Source: Streptomyces composti (GTDB lineage Bacteria > Actinomycetota > Actinomycetes > Streptomycetales > Streptomycetaceae). Taken from it: 64,000 nucleotides of DNA. The stretch lies in the NCBI RefSeq assembly GCF_012034205.1, contig NZ_JAATEM010000009.1:121123-185122 (forward strand), read 5' to 3'. The notes beneath the pieces were generated by a model. The model had not been told where the DNA came from. It searched no databases and was given only the letters and a program-made list of their open reading frames with translations. Shown piece by piece: positions 28,574-37,632 of this stretch. Within the stretch, counting starts at the first letter, position 1, and each line of letters starts with the position of its first letter. Made by a program: the position numbers and the translations under genes.

Positions 28574-29646
28574 CAGATCCGAGGCAGCTGCTCCCCCAGT
28601 GGCATGTCCACCACACGGGTGCCGCCGAGGCCGGTGCGGGCCACCACCATGCCCGGGTGGTCGGCGACGGCCTCGCCGATGATCGCGGACTCGGCGCCCA
28701 GCGGGTGGGCCCGCATGGCGGCGAGGACGGCGTCGGCGTGTTCCCGGGCCACGAAGGCGACCAGCTTGCCCTCGTTGGCCACGTACATCGGGTCCAGGCC
28801 GAGCATGGCGCAGGCCCCGGCGACCGACGGGGGCACGGGGACGGCGCGCTCCTGGACGACGACGCCGCAGCCGGCGGCCGTGGCGATCTCGTTGAGGGAG
28901 GCGGCCAGGCCGCCGCGGGTGGGGTCGCGCAGGACGTGCAGGTCCGTGGTGGTGACCGAGAGCATCGCCTCCACCAGGCCGCCGAGCGGGGCGCAGTCGC
29001 TGCGGACGTCGCTCTCGAAGGCCAGGTTCTCCCGCTCGCTGAGGATCGCGACGCCGTGCAGGCCGATGGGGCCGCTGAGCAGGATCACATCGCCGGGCAC
29101 CACCCGGTCGGGGCGCAGGTCGATCCCGGCGGGGACCAGGCCGACGCCGGCGGTGTTGATGTAGACGCCGTCGCCGTGGCCCGCCTCCACCACCTTGGTG
29201 TCGCCGGTCACCACCCGGACGTCCGCGGTGCGGGCGGCGGCGCCGATCGCCTCGGCGACCCGGGTGACGGTGTCGATGCCGACGCCCTCCTCGAGGATCA
29301 GCCCGCAGGACAGGAAGGCGGGGCGGGCGCCGCTCATGGCGAGGTCGTTGACGGTGCCGTTGACCGCCAGGTCGCCGATGCTGCCGCCCGGGAAGAACAG
29401 CGGGCGGACGACGAAGGAGTCGGTGGAGAAGGCGAGGCGGGCGCCGCCGAGTTCGACCACCGCGGAGTCGGTGAGGGGGGCGGGAGCCCGGTCGGACCCG
29501 GTGAGGGCAGGAAGCAGTACCTGCTCGACGAGTTCCGCGGACATCGCGCCGCCGCCCCCGTGCCCCATCACCACCCGGGGGCGGTCGCGCAGGGGGGCGG
29601 GGCAGGTCCAGGACAGGGCGTCGACGGTGGTGTTGGTGTCAGACAA
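28570..29646 (-). CDS. hypE: Hydrogenase maturation factor HypE
   Basis: ATP-dependent dehydratase that converts a carbamoyl group on its C-terminal cysteine to a thiocyanate, the CN source for the NiFe(CN)2CO site. The C-terminal PRIC tetrapeptide that carries the modified Cys is present. N-terminal hallmark [21 protein letters not shown]-binding [18 protein letters not shown], and [15 protein letters not shown] are present. I place the start at TTG 29646 ([16 protein letters not shown]), which overlaps the hypD stop. The longer open frame to 29841 adds only low-quality Pro/Arg sequence. About 358 residues. Last gene of the hyp block. Confidence 0.93.
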   Translation of the reverse strand: MSDTNTTVDALSWTCPAPLRDRPRVVMGHGGGGAMSAELVEQVLLPALTGSDRAPAPLTDSAVVELGGARLAFSTDSFVVRPLFFPGGSIGDLAVNGTVNDLAMSGARPAFLSCGLILEEGVGIDTVTRVAEAIGAAARTADVRVVTGDTKVVEAGHGDGVYINTAGVGLVPAGIDLRPDRVVPGDVILLSGPIGLHGVAILSERENLAFESDVRSDCAPLGGLVEAMLSVTTTDLHVLRDPTRGGLAASLNEIATAAGCGVVVQERAVPVPPSVAGACAMLGLDPMYVANEGKLVAFVAREHADAVLAAMRAHPLGAESAIIGEAVADHPGMVVARTGLGGTRVVDMPLGEQLPRIC

Positions 29647-30817
29647 CGGGGCTGCCCTCCAGGTCCGGGGCCGGAGCCGGGGCCGTGGCGGTGGCCCGGT
29701 CGGCGGTCGCCGCGGCCGGGCGGGTCGGCAGGTCGAGACGCCGGTAGAGGTAGTAGGCCGCGCAGGCGCCCTCGCTGGAGACCATCGTGGCGCCGAGCGG
29801 GGTGCGCGGCGTGCAGGTCGTGCCGAAGGCCTCGCACTCATGGGGTTTGAGCAGGCCCTGCAGCACCTCGCCGCTGCGGCAGGCGGCCGGCTCCCGGGTG
29901 GTGATGTCGCCGACGTCGAAGCGGTACTCGGCGTCGTAGTCCCGGTAGCGGGAGGACAGCCGCCAGCCGCTGTCGGGGATGACGCCGATGCCGCGCCAGG
30001 AGCGGTCGGTGACCTCGAAGACGTCGTCGAGCATGGCCCGCGCGGCCGGGTTGCCCTCGGCCCGCACCGCGCGCGGGTAGGCGTTGTCGACGGTGTGCTC
30101 GCCGCGCTCCAGCTGCCGCAGGGTGCGCCGGACGCCCTCGAGGATGTCGAGGGGTTCGAAGCCGGTGACGACGATGGGCACCTTGAAGCGTTCGGCGAGT
30201 TCCGGGTACTCCTGGGTGCCCATCACGCTGCAGACGTGGCCGGCGGCCAGGAAGCCCTGCACCCGGCAGTCGGGCGATCGCATGATCGCCTCGATGGCGG
30301 GCGGGACCCGGACGTGCGAGACCAGCAGGCTGAAGTTGCGGATGCCGCGCTTGCGGGCCTGGTACACCGTCATGGCGTTGGGCGGGGCTGTGGTCTCGAA
30401 GCCGATGCCGAAGAAGACCACCTGCCGGTCCGGGTTCTCCTCGGCGATGCGCAGCGCGTCCAGCGGGGAGTAGACGACGCGTACGTCGCCGCCCTCGCCG
30501 CGCACCTGGAACAGGTCCCGTCCGGTGCCGGGCACGCGGAGCATGTCGCCGAAGGAGCAGAAGATCACGTCGGGTCGGGAGGCGATCTCCAGGGCCTTGT
30601 CGATGACCTCCAGCGGGGTCACGCACACCGGGCAGCCGGGTCCGTGGATCAACTCGACGCCTTCGGGGAGAAGTTGGTCGATGCCGTGCCGGATGATGGT
30701 GTGCGTCTGCCCGCCGCACACCTCCATCAGCGCCCACGGCCTGGTCACCGTGGCCTTGATGTCGTCGAGCAGCCGCTGCGCGAGCTCGGGATTCTGGAAT
30801 TCGTCGATGTACTTCAC
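29639..30817 (-). CDS. hypD: Hydrogenase maturation factor HypD
   Basis: [4Fe-4S] scaffold on which, with HypC, the Fe(CN)2CO unit is assembled. 392 residues. The invariant motifs are present: [37 protein letters not shown], the [12 protein letters not shown] segment, and the C-terminal cluster cysteines in [11 protein letters not shown] and [22 protein letters not shown]. The ATG at 30817 overlaps the hypC stop. A C-terminal Ala/Thr/Pro-rich tail of about 20 residues ([19 protein letters not shown]) is extra relative to E. coli HypD. Confidence 0.96.
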   Translation of the reverse strand: MKYIDEFQNPELAQRLLDDIKATVTRPWALMEVCGGQTHTIIRHGIDQLLPEGVELIHGPGCPVCVTPLEVIDKALEIASRPDVIFCSFGDMLRVPGTGRDLFQVRGEGGDVRVVYSPLDALRIAEENPDRQVVFFGIGFETTAPPNAMTVYQARKRGIRNFSLLVSHVRVPPAIEAIMRSPDCRVQGFLAAGHVCSVMGTQEYPELAERFKVPIVVTGFEPLDILEGVRRTLRQLERGEHTVDNAYPRAVRAEGNPAARAMLDDVFEVTDRSWRGIGVIPDSGWRLSSRYRDYDAEYRFDVGDITTREPAACRSGEVLQGLLKPHECEAFGTTCTPRTPLGATMVSSEGACAAYYLYRRLDLPTRPAAATADRATATAPAPAPDLEGSPVV

Positions 30818-31122
30818 TGCCGCACCTCCCCGGCCAGGTCACCCTGTGCCGATCCGGCCTGCGCGGCCTGTTCCCACGGGTCGCCGAACTCCTCCTCGAG
30901 CATGCCGAGGTTCTCGAACAGCTCGAGGGTCCGGCGTGCGGACTCCTCGTCCAGCCGCTGCAGGGCAAAGCCGACGTGGACGATGGCGTACTCCCCGACC
31001 TTCAGATCGGGCAGGTACTCCAGGCACACGTCCTTGACCACTCCGCCGAAGTCGACGGTGGCCATCCGGGTGCCGTCCCGTTCCTCGACGGCCAGCACCC
31101 TGCCGGGTACCGCCAGGCACAT
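30814..31122 (-). CDS. hypC: Hydrogenase assembly chaperone HypC
   Basis: Small chaperone that binds HypD and delivers the iron centre to the large subunit. 102 residues beginning [14 protein letters not shown] with the essential Cys2, then [35 protein letters not shown] 31122 has GAGGAG six bases upstream. A C-terminal extension of about 25 residues ([18 protein letters not shown]) exceeds the typical 75-90-residue length. Overlaps hypD by 4 bp. Confidence 0.95.
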   Translation of the reverse strand: MCLAVPGRVLAVEERDGTRMATVDFGGVVKDVCLEYLPDLKVGEYAIVHVGFALQRLDEESARRTLELFENLGMLEEEFGDPWEQAAQAGSAQGDLAGEVRQ

Positions 31123-31132
31123 GCGTGTCTCC

Positions 31133-33559
31133 TCACTGCTGATGCTCAACTGCCGCGCCCCCGGCACCGGTCCGTGCGGCGACGACGAGCTGACCGAGGG
31201 CCAGCCCGCCGTCGTTGGGCGGGATCTCGCGATGGCGCAGTACGGTGAATCCGTCCTCCCGCAGCCCTCGCGCACAGGCCGAGGAGAGCAGCGTGTTGGC
31301 GAAGACGCCTCCGGTCAGCGCCACCGTGTGCAGGCCGGACGCCTCGCGGGCGGCGCGGCACACCGCCCGCACCATCCGGGCGACGGCCAGATGGAAGCGG
31401 GCGGCGATCACGGGGGCCGGTACTCCCTGCCGTACGTCCGCCGCGACGGCCGCGAGGAGCGGCGCCGGATCCGCGGTCAGCGATGGGCCGTCCGGTGGTC
31501 CCTCGCCGGTCAGGTCGAAGGCGTAGCGCGGGTCCTCGGGCACGGCACCCGCCGCGACGGCCGCCGCCTCCAGCTCGATCGCGGCCTGCGCCTCGTAGCC
31601 GGCGTGGTGGCAGACCCCGGACAGCGAGGCGACGGCATCGAAGAGGCGGCCCATGCTGGAGGTCGGTACGCAGGCCAGGCCGCGGGTCAACTGCGTGCGC
31701 AGCACGGCGAGTTCGGGGGCCGGGCAGGCGGACGTGCAGGGCAGGTCCGGGTCGGCGGTCAGTCCCGCGGCGTGCAGGTGGGCCAGGGCCATGCGGTACG
31801 GGCGGCGCACGGCGGCGTCCCCGCCGGGCAGCGGCACATAGGACAGGTGGGCGAAGCGGCGGAAGCCGCCGTAGCCGGCGAGCAGGAACTCGCCGCCCCA
31901 GACGGCTCCGTCGTCGCCGTGCCCGGTGCCGTCGAAGGCGACCCCGATCACCTGGGTGTCCGCCGGTACGCCGTGCTCGGCGAGCGCCGAGGCGATGTGG
32001 GCGTGATGGTGCTGCACCCGGGCCACCGTACGGCCGTCGGCGTGCTGCCTCGCCCAGGCGGCCGAACGGTAGGCGGGGTGCGTGTCGGTGACGAGGAGTC
32101 CGGGGCGTACGCCGGTGACCGACTCCAGTTGCCGCTCGGCACGGCCGAAGGCGCGCTGGGTGGCCAGGTCGTCCATGTCGCCGATGTGCGCGGACAGCCA
32201 GGCCTTGTCGCCCTGACCGAGGCAGAGGACGGTCTTCAGGTCGCCGCCGGTCGCGAGCGCCGCGTCGACCCGCACGGGCAGCGTGACCGGCAGCGGGGTG
32301 TAGCCGCGGGAGCGGCGCAGCACCAGCGGCTCGCCGTCGCAGACCCGCACCACGGAGTCGTCGCACGGCACCTGGATGGGCCGGTCGTGCATCAGCCAGG
32401 CGTCGGCGAGCCCGGCCAGGCGCTCCAGGGCCGCCGCGTCGTCGGTGACGATGGGCTCCCCGGAGAGGTTGCCGCTGGTCATCACCAGCAGGCCGGGCGC
32501 CGGGCCGTCGTCGGTGCCCGGACGGGCCGGCGCGAGCAGGAGGTGGTGCAGCGGCGTGTACGGCAGCATGATCCCGAGGTCCGGGCTGCCGGGGGCGACC
32601 GCCTCGGCGGGCACGGGGCGTCCGGCCGGGTGACCCGTGCCGCTGCGCCGGCGCAGCAGGACGACGGGGCGCACCCGTCCGGTGAGCAACTGCCGTTCGG
32701 GCGGGCTCAGGTGGACGAGGTGCTCGATGTCGCGGACGTCCCGGGCCATCAGCGCGAACGGTTTGTCGCCCCGCGCCTTGCGGCGGCGCAGTTCGGTGAC
32801 GGTGCCGGTGCGGGTGGCGTCGCAGGCGAGGTGGTATCCGCCGAGGCCCTTGACGGCGAGGATGCCGCCGGCGGCGAGCAGGGCACGGGCCTCGGCGAGG
32901 GCCGCCGCTCCGTGCACGGCGCCGTCCGGGCCGGCCTGCGCGGGGACGAAACTCAGCCGCGGGCCGCAGCGGGGGCAGGCGACGGGCTGTGCGTGGAATC
33001 TGCGGTCGGCGGGGTCGTGGTACTCGCGCTCGCAGTCCGGGCAGAGCGGGAACCGCGCCATCGTCGTGTGCGCGCGGTCGTAGGGGAGGCCGGTGACGAT
33101 GGTGAAGCGCGGGCCGCAGTGGGTGCAGGTGATGAAGGGGTGGCGGTGGCGGCGGTCGTGCGGGTCGGCGAGTTCCTTCAGGCAGGCGTCGCAGGTGGCG
33201 GTGTCGGGTGCCACCAGCGTGCGTACGGGTCCGTCCGTACGGGACGGGACGATGTGAAAGCCGCTCTCCAGGGTGGCCGGAAGCTCGGCGGACTCGACCG
33301 ACTCCACCGAGGCCAGCGGCGGCGCCTCCGGGGCGAGCCGGGAGCGGAAGCGGTCCACGGCCTCCGGCGGGCCCTCGACCTCCACCACGACGCCCTCGCC
33401 GGTGTTGGTGACATGCCCCGCGAGCCGCAGCCGGGTGGCCAGCCCGTGCACGAACGGCCGGAAGCCCACGCCCTGCACCACGCCCCGTACGACGATCCGG
33501 GCCCGTCGGACGGTCCGCCCGTCCCGCTCGGGGGCGTCGACACCCGGGGTGGCGCTCAC
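31133..33559 (-). CDS. hypF: Carbamoyltransferase HypF
   Basis: Makes carbamoyl groups from carbamoyl phosphate and ATP and transfers them to HypE. 808 residues with all domains in order: acylphosphatase (VVQGVGFRPFVHGLATRL), two zinc fingers (CDACLKEL-CTHCGPRF and CPDCEREY-CPRCGPRL), a YrdC/Sua5 domain (GGILAVKGLGGYHLACDA), and a Kae1-like domain (VARVQHHHAHIASALAEHG, FDGTGHGDDGAVWGGEF). The start is GTG 33559, overlapping the hypB stop (GTGA). The longer open frame reaching 34432 is a shadow of hypB. Confidence 0.96.
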   Translation of the reverse strand: MSATPGVDAPERDGRTVRRARIVVRGVVQGVGFRPFVHGLATRLRLAGHVTNTGEGVVVEVEGPPEAVDRFRSRLAPEAPPLASVESVESAELPATLESGFHIVPSRTDGPVRTLVAPDTATCDACLKELADPHDRRHRHPFITCTHCGPRFTIVTGLPYDRAHTTMARFPLCPDCEREYHDPADRRFHAQPVACPRCGPRLSFVPAQAGPDGAVHGAAALAEARALLAAGGILAVKGLGGYHLACDATRTGTVTELRRRKARGDKPFALMARDVRDIEHLVHLSPPERQLLTGRVRPVVLLRRRSGTGHPAGRPVPAEAVAPGSPDLGIMLPYTPLHHLLLAPARPGTDDGPAPGLLVMTSGNLSGEPIVTDDAAALERLAGLADAWLMHDRPIQVPCDDSVVRVCDGEPLVLRRSRGYTPLPVTLPVRVDAALATGGDLKTVLCLGQGDKAWLSAHIGDMDDLATQRAFGRAERQLESVTGVRPGLLVTDTHPAYRSAAWARQHADGRTVARVQHHHAHIASALAEHGVPADTQVIGVAFDGTGHGDDGAVWGGEFLLAGYGGFRRFAHLSYVPLPGGDAAVRRPYRMALAHLHAAGLTADPDLPCTSACPAPELAVLRTQLTRGLACVPTSSMGRLFDAVASLSGVCHHAGYEAQAAIELEAAAVAAGAVPEDPRYAFDLTGEGPPDGPSLTADPAPLLAAVAADVRQGVPAPVIAARFHLAVARMVRAVCRAAREASGLHTVALTGGVFANTLLSSACARGLREDGFTVLRHREIPPNDGGLALGQLVVAARTGAGGAAVEHQQ

Positions 33560-34251
33560 GCCTCGGCCCGGGCCATCACCGGGGCGTGGACGGCGTGTCC
33601 CTCGGCGGCGGCGAGGGCCCGGTCGACCAGCACCCCGGCGCCCTCCCCGCTGCGCACGGAGGTGAGCGCCACCTCCACGCCCGGGTTGACCCGCTCCACG
33701 TGGTCCCGGAACGCGGCCTCGTCGAACCCGGCGGGTCCGGCCAGGTCGGACTTGGTGACGACGACCAGGTTGGCCAGGCCGAAGGCGGTGGGGTACTTCA
33801 GCGGCTTGTCCTCGCCCTCGGTGACGGAGGCCAGCACCACGCGCAGTGTCTCGCCCAGGTCGTAGGAGGCCGGGCAGACCAGATTGCCCACGTTCTCCAC
33901 GAACAGCAGCCGGGTGTCCTCGGGCAGCCAGTCGTGCAGGTGGCCGGCGAGCATGTCCGCCTCCAGATGGCACAGCCCGTCGGTGAGGACCTGCTTGACG
34001 GGGACGCCGGAACGGGCCAGGCGGGTGGCGTCGTTCTCCGTGGCGAGGTCGGCGGTGAGGGCCGCGGCGGTGATGCCGCGCTCCCTGGCGAGCAGCAGTT
34101 CGCGCTCCAGCAGGGCCGTCTTGCCGCTGCCGGGGCTCGACAGCAGGTTGATCACTGTGGTGCCGCGGGCGGTGAGTTCGCTGCGCAGGATGTTCGCGGC
34201 CATGGCGTTCTTGGCGAGCACGGCCTGCCGGAGGTCGACTGTGCGGCACAT
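33556..34251 (-). CDS. hypB: Nickel-inserting GTPase HypB
   Basis: GTPase that with HypA loads nickel into the hydrogenase large subunit. 231 residues: P-loop LLSSPGSGKTALLERE, FVENVGNLVCPASYDLGE (the Cys that coordinates the inter-subunit metal), VVTKSDLAGPAGFD, and EVALTSVRSGEG. The N-terminus is short (MCRTVDLRQAVLAKN) and lacks both the CxxGC motif and the histidine-rich nickel-storage region of some homologues, so the cell may depend on import for nickel supply. Starts 3 bp after the hypA stop with GAGGAG upstream. Confidence 0.95.
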   Translation of the reverse strand: MCRTVDLRQAVLAKNAMAANILRSELTARGTTVINLLSSPGSGKTALLERELLLARERGITAAALTADLATENDATRLARSGVPVKQVLTDGLCHLEADMLAGHLHDWLPEDTRLLFVENVGNLVCPASYDLGETLRVVLASVTEGEDKPLKYPTAFGLANLVVVTKSDLAGPAGFDEAAFRDHVERVNPGVEVALTSVRSGEGAGVLVDRALAAAEGHAVHAPVMARAEA

Positions 34252-34253
34252 GG

Positions 34254-34649
34254 TCAGTTCTCCTCGGTTCGACCGGCGGGTGCGGGCGGGGGCGCGGCGG
34301 CCTCGGTGGTCCACTGCACCTGGGTGATGCGCAGCTCGCGCCCCGACAGCAGCTCGGTCGCGGCCGAGCGGCACCGTGCGCACACCAGGTCGGGCGGCAT
34401 CCCGGTGTCCCAGGTGCGCCCGCACGGTGCACAGCTCGCCCGGCCCGGCACGGGGCGCATCACCAGCCGGGCGCCCTCCAGAGCGGTCCCGGCGCAGGCC
34501 AGTTCGAAGCAGAAGGCGAGCGAGTCCGGAACGACCCCGGCCAGTTCGCCGATGTCCACCCGGACCTGCCGCACTCCCCGCGCCCCGTTGGCCCGCGCCG
34601 CCTGCTCGACCTGGTCGACCACCGACAGCGCGACGGACATCTCGTGCAT
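34254..34649 (-). CDS. hypA: Nickel chaperone HypA
   Basis: Metallochaperone of 131 residues starting MHEMSVALSVVDQVEQAA, with the nickel ligand His2. The zinc site has two Cys pairs (CAPCGRTW, CARCRSA). C-terminal Ala/Pro tail. First of the six-gene hypABFCDE block. A 173-bp gap precedes it, so it may have its own promoter. I saw no convincing Nur-box-like repeat in that gap. Confidence 0.94.
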   Translation of the reverse strand: MHEMSVALSVVDQVEQAARANGARGVRQVRVDIGELAGVVPDSLAFCFELACAGTALEGARLVMRPVPGRASCAPCGRTWDTGMPPDLVCARCRSAATELLSGRELRITQVQWTTEAAAPPPAPAGRTEEN

Positions 34650-34822
34650 CGCCGCTCCGTCCTTGGCCGGGGAAGGTGCTCGCCGGAAAAGTGCTCCGAG
34701 ACCCATTAGAGGCGGGGCGCACGCGGTGCACCCCCCGGCACGCCGCGCCGGGACGGCCGGACAACCCGATCGGTGCACGGCCCGGCCCGGACCGGTCTCG
34801 GGGGCGCTCTTCGAGACGTGCG

Positions 34823-34939
34823 TCACATCCTGCGGATGCGCAGATAGCGCTGCAGGTCGGGCCAGAGCGCCGCGAGGACGGCGGCGAGCGCGGTGGCCGT
34901 GACCGTGGCGGCGGTTCCGCCGATGACTCGCTTGTTCAT
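34823..34939 (-). CDS. 38-residue single-span membrane peptide (DUF6893-like)
   Basis: Small gene between the hydrogenase protease and hypA. Its product reads MNKRVIGGTAATVTATALA, then AVLAALWPDLQRYLRIRRM: basic start, one hydrophobic segment of about 20 residues, then the conserved-looking DLQRYLRIRRM tail. The ribosome site GGAGGGAACC precedes the ATG perfectly. Peptides of this shape are annotated DUF6893 in Streptomyces. It is a membrane-anchor candidate within a locus whose hydrogenase subunits have no signal peptide and no cytochrome b partner. That role is inference. Confidence 0.75.
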   Translation of the reverse strand: MNKRVIGGTAATVTATALAAVLAALWPDLQRYLRIRRM

Positions 34940-34997
34940 GGTTCCCTCCGATGGGTGGGGCGAGGAGGCGAGGACGGAGGCGTCCGGCCGGGGCGGT

Positions 34998-35513
34998 TCA
35001 GGGCACGGCGGCCTCGGCCCGGATCAGTTCACCGACCATGCGCACCGCCTCGGGCACCGCCGCGGCCACCTGAGGGCTGAGGCCGATGCCCTCCTCGACG
35101 CGGGCCGGTTCGCAGCCCACCACCAGGGTGCGCCGCGGGGGTGGTGCGCCGGTGCCCGCGCACAGGGAGTCGAGCAGCGCCAGTACGGCGTCCGGGGACA
35201 TGCGGTGACCGTCCAGGGCGACGCCGTCCGGCTGCCGCCGGGTCGCGGGGTCGGTGGCGTCGATGAGGTACAGCGTGCCCGGCTCGCCGCCCCGGGCCGT
35301 CGCGTCGAGGAGGACGAGCGTGTCGTAGCCGTCGAGCAGCTGGTAGGCCAGGTGCACGCCGCGGATGCCGATGTCGGCGACCTCGGCGCCCTCCGGGAGG
35401 TCCTGCCCGGCCAGGACGCGGGCGGCCTCGACGCCGAAGCCGTCGTCGCCCAGGAAGATGTTGCCCACCCCGGCGACCAGCGTGCGCGCGGGACTGCCGG
35501 CTGCGTTGCTCAC
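34998..35513 (-). CDS. Hydrogenase maturation endopeptidase (HyaD/HybD family)
   Basis: Removes the C-terminal peptide of the large subunit after nickel insertion. 171 residues: LVAGVGNIFLGDDGFGVEAARVL holds the metal-sensing Glu, LVLLDATARGGEPG the Asp, and LDGHRMSPDAVLAL the His of the nickel-reading triad. GTG 35513 overlaps the upstream gene's stop. Its expected substrate is the large subunit at 39055-40833, whose tail after DPCLPCGVH is about 20 residues. The longer open frame to 35816 is not used. Confidence 0.93.
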   Translation of the reverse strand: MSNAAGSPARTLVAGVGNIFLGDDGFGVEAARVLAGQDLPEGAEVADIGIRGVHLAYQLLDGYDTLVLLDATARGGEPGTLYLIDATDPATRRQPDGVALDGHRMSPDAVLALLDSLCAGTGAPPPRRTLVVGCEPARVEEGIGLSPQVAAAVPEAVRMVGELIRAEAAVP

Positions 35514-36997
35514 GCGTCCTCCTCGGTGCTCGCGACGACGACCTCGTCGGGCTGGAAGTAGAGGTAGCGGCCCTGCTCCCGGCGGATGTCGGCGCCCGGG
35601 TCGTCCTCGACGGTGACCGCGATGTGCACCCCGCCGTCGACATCGTGCAGCACCGCCTCCACCACGGCCCGCCGGCCGTCGAGGAAGAGGTCCTGGGCGT
35701 CGGTGTGCCGCAGCCGGGGCCGCAGCACCACCCGGCTGCCCGCCCGGACCTCGTGTCCGTCGATCAGGACGTGGTCCCGTGCCGGGTCGACGGAGGGGTC
35801 CGCGCCGGGGTCCCACCAGGGGGCCTCCGGGCGGGGGAAGCCGGACCCCGGAGGTCCCCCGGCCGGGTCGGTGCTCTCCCGGAGGACCGGGACCTCACCG
35901 GCTGCGGGCGGGTACGGCGCGGGCGCACCCGGTGTGGTGATCTCGCGCAGGCCGCGCACCGCGCCGTGCAGGCGTTCCAGCACCTCGGGCGGCATCGAGT
36001 CGGCCAGGTCGATCACCGCGGCGGCCCGGGGATCGGTGCCCCTGGCCTCCCGCTTCTCCTCGTCGGTGAGGGCCGCGGTGCGCAGCGCCAGGATCTCGTC
36101 GATCTCCGTGGCGTCGTACAGGGCGCCGGGGCTCTCGGGGGCGATGGCCGGGTGGTCCTCGAGGATGATCGGTGAGGAGAGCACCAGGTCGCGGGAGTCC
36201 GGCTCCCCGGCCAGGACGGGCCAGGTGTGCAGATTGCGGCAGGCGGCGGCGGCCGGTGCGGCCCACTCCGGCGGGCCGGTCAGCGACAGGAAGGCGCCGG
36301 TGTCCAGGTGCAGCAGGGTGTGCGTGGCGACCAGGGAGCGCAGCAGGGCGGCGTCGCGGTCCTGGCTCTCGGCCGGCTGCCAGGTGCTGGTGTTCTCCAC
36401 CACGAGGGTCAGGCGCTGGGCGGTGTACGGGCCGTCCAGGGGCTGCGCCGACAGGCGGACGCGGCCGGCGAGGTCCGCGCGGCGCCGCACCAGGCGTCCC
36501 ACGAGCTGCCCCCCGGCGTCCTCGACCGGCTCGGTCTCCTCGGCCGCGGGGCGGGAGAAGGGCACCTCCAGGCCGTCGCCGGTCAGTTCGGCGACGGGTA
36601 CGGTGAAGCGGACCTGTTCCTCGGTGCCCTCGTCCCAGGGGACCAGGACCCGGTCGTCGAGACGGAGTTCGGGCACGGTCTCGAACCCGCCGCCCGGCAG
36701 GGCTCGTTGGACCGTGCGCCGCTGGGCGTGCAGGAAGCGCACCTCGACGGCGAGGACCGCGCCGCGCCGGGGTTCCATCAGCAGTTCGGTGTGCTGGAAG
36801 TCGTGTTCGTCGGCGGTGGTGGTCCACGACGGCGGCACCAGCACCCCGAACTGCCAGCGCAGCCGGTTCTTCGCGGCCGACGCCCGGTACGGGTAGAGCA
36901 CGTATCCCTCGAACAGCACGGCGTCGGCGACCTGGCGGGCGGCGGCCAGGCGGTTCTCGGTCGCCGGGGGGAACGTCGTCATGGGTGTCGTGGTCAC
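35510..36997 (-). CDS. Hydrogenase-locus protein of unknown function (495 residues)
   Basis: Not recognised beyond its context. Soluble, no signal peptide or membrane span. N-terminal segment LFEGYVLYPYRASAAKNRLRWQFGV and WTTTADEHDFQHTELLMEP are the most distinctive. The middle region resembles a beta-rich domain (LTLVVENTSTWQP, LLHLDTGAFLSL). The C-terminal part has a KOW/SH3-like feel (HEVRAGSRVVLRPRLRHTD, GRRAVVEAVLHDVDG). GTG 36997 overlaps the DUF6084 stop, and its own stop overlaps the protease start, so it is translated as part of the maturation operon. Probably an assembly or scaffolding factor of this hydrogenase class; that is inference. Confidence 0.75.
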   Translation of the reverse strand: MTTTPMTTFPPATENRLAAARQVADAVLFEGYVLYPYRASAAKNRLRWQFGVLVPPSWTTTADEHDFQHTELLMEPRRGAVLAVEVRFLHAQRRTVQRALPGGGFETVPELRLDDRVLVPWDEGTEEQVRFTVPVAELTGDGLEVPFSRPAAEETEPVEDAGGQLVGRLVRRRADLAGRVRLSAQPLDGPYTAQRLTLVVENTSTWQPAESQDRDAALLRSLVATHTLLHLDTGAFLSLTGPPEWAAPAAAACRNLHTWPVLAGEPDSRDLVLSSPIILEDHPAIAPESPGALYDATEIDEILALRTAALTDEEKREARGTDPRAAAVIDLADSMPPEVLERLHGAVRGLREITTPGAPAPYPPAAGEVPVLRESTDPAGGPPGSGFPRPEAPWWDPGADPSVDPARDHVLIDGHEVRAGSRVVLRPRLRHTDAQDLFLDGRRAVVEAVLHDVDGGVHIAVTVEDDPGADIRREQGRYLYFQPDEVVVASTEEDA

Positions 36998-37632
36998 GGT
37001 GTGGCCTCCCCGGCCGCCGCCAGCAGCCGGTGCACGGTCGCCTCCCAGGAGGGCAGCGCCCGGCCGGAGCGGTAGGCGAGCAGCGCGTCCATGGTGTCCC
37101 TGGGCAGCCGCACCCAGGCCGAGCCCGGGAAGTGCTGCTCGATCATCTCCCGCCAGATCTTCACCGGCATCCGGAAGGCGGCCTCCCGGTCCCAGGGGAC
37201 CGGTTCGACGTGGAAGCCGCCGGCGCCGGTGAAGGCGGTCCCGGAGAACAGCATCAGCAGGGGGACGTCGCTGTCGTCGAGTGCGTGGAAGTAGCGGGTG
37301 GAGGCGATGTCCATGTCGTAGGTGCAGGGCACCGGCAGGTCGGCCTCCGTCTCGCCGGTGAAGCCCTGCACCATCAGCGGGACCTGGGCGAACTGCACGG
37401 GGTTGAGGCTGCTCCCCCACCGGGAACGCTCCCCGAACAGGTCGCCCAGGGCGGCCGCCTCGGTGTCGTCGTAGGCGCGCCGGGCGGGTTCGATGCGGAT
37501 CTGGCAGCGCAGCGCCAGCGCGTGCACCCGGGTCTCCGGGGACGCCGTGACGCGCAGCCGGAACACCAGGGTGGGGCCGGCCGCGTACGGGTCGGCGCGC
37601 ACGCCGGTGCAGCTGAAGGCGAACTCGGTCAC
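36994..37632 (-). CDS. DUF6084 hydrogenase-locus protein
   Basis: 212 residues beginning VTEFAFSCTGVRADPYAAGPT. Beta-rich first half (LVFRLRVTASPETRVHALALRCQ), then the motif MDIASTRYFHALDDSDVPLLMLFSGT and FHVEPVPWDREAAFRMPVKIW. DUF6084 members occur in actinobacterial clusters of the high-affinity hydrogenase. No cofactor-binding cysteines apart from two isolated ones. GTG 37632 overlaps the DUF5947 stop. Function is not known. Confidence 0.82.
   Translation of the reverse strand: MTEFAFSCTGVRADPYAAGPTLVFRLRVTASPETRVHALALRCQIRIEPARRAYDDTEAAALGDLFGERSRWGSSLNPVQFAQVPLMVQGFTGETEADLPVPCTYDMDIASTRYFHALDDSDVPLLMLFSGTAFTGAGGFHVEPVPWDREAAFRMPVKIWREMIEQHFPGSAWVRLPRDTMDALLAYRSGRALPSWEATVHRLLAAAGEATP

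Noticed and set aside
29195..33865. 1556-residue open frame on the plus strand
   Set aside because: Opposite-strand shadow of hypE, hypD, hypC and hypF, whose catalytic motifs are all intact on the minus strand.
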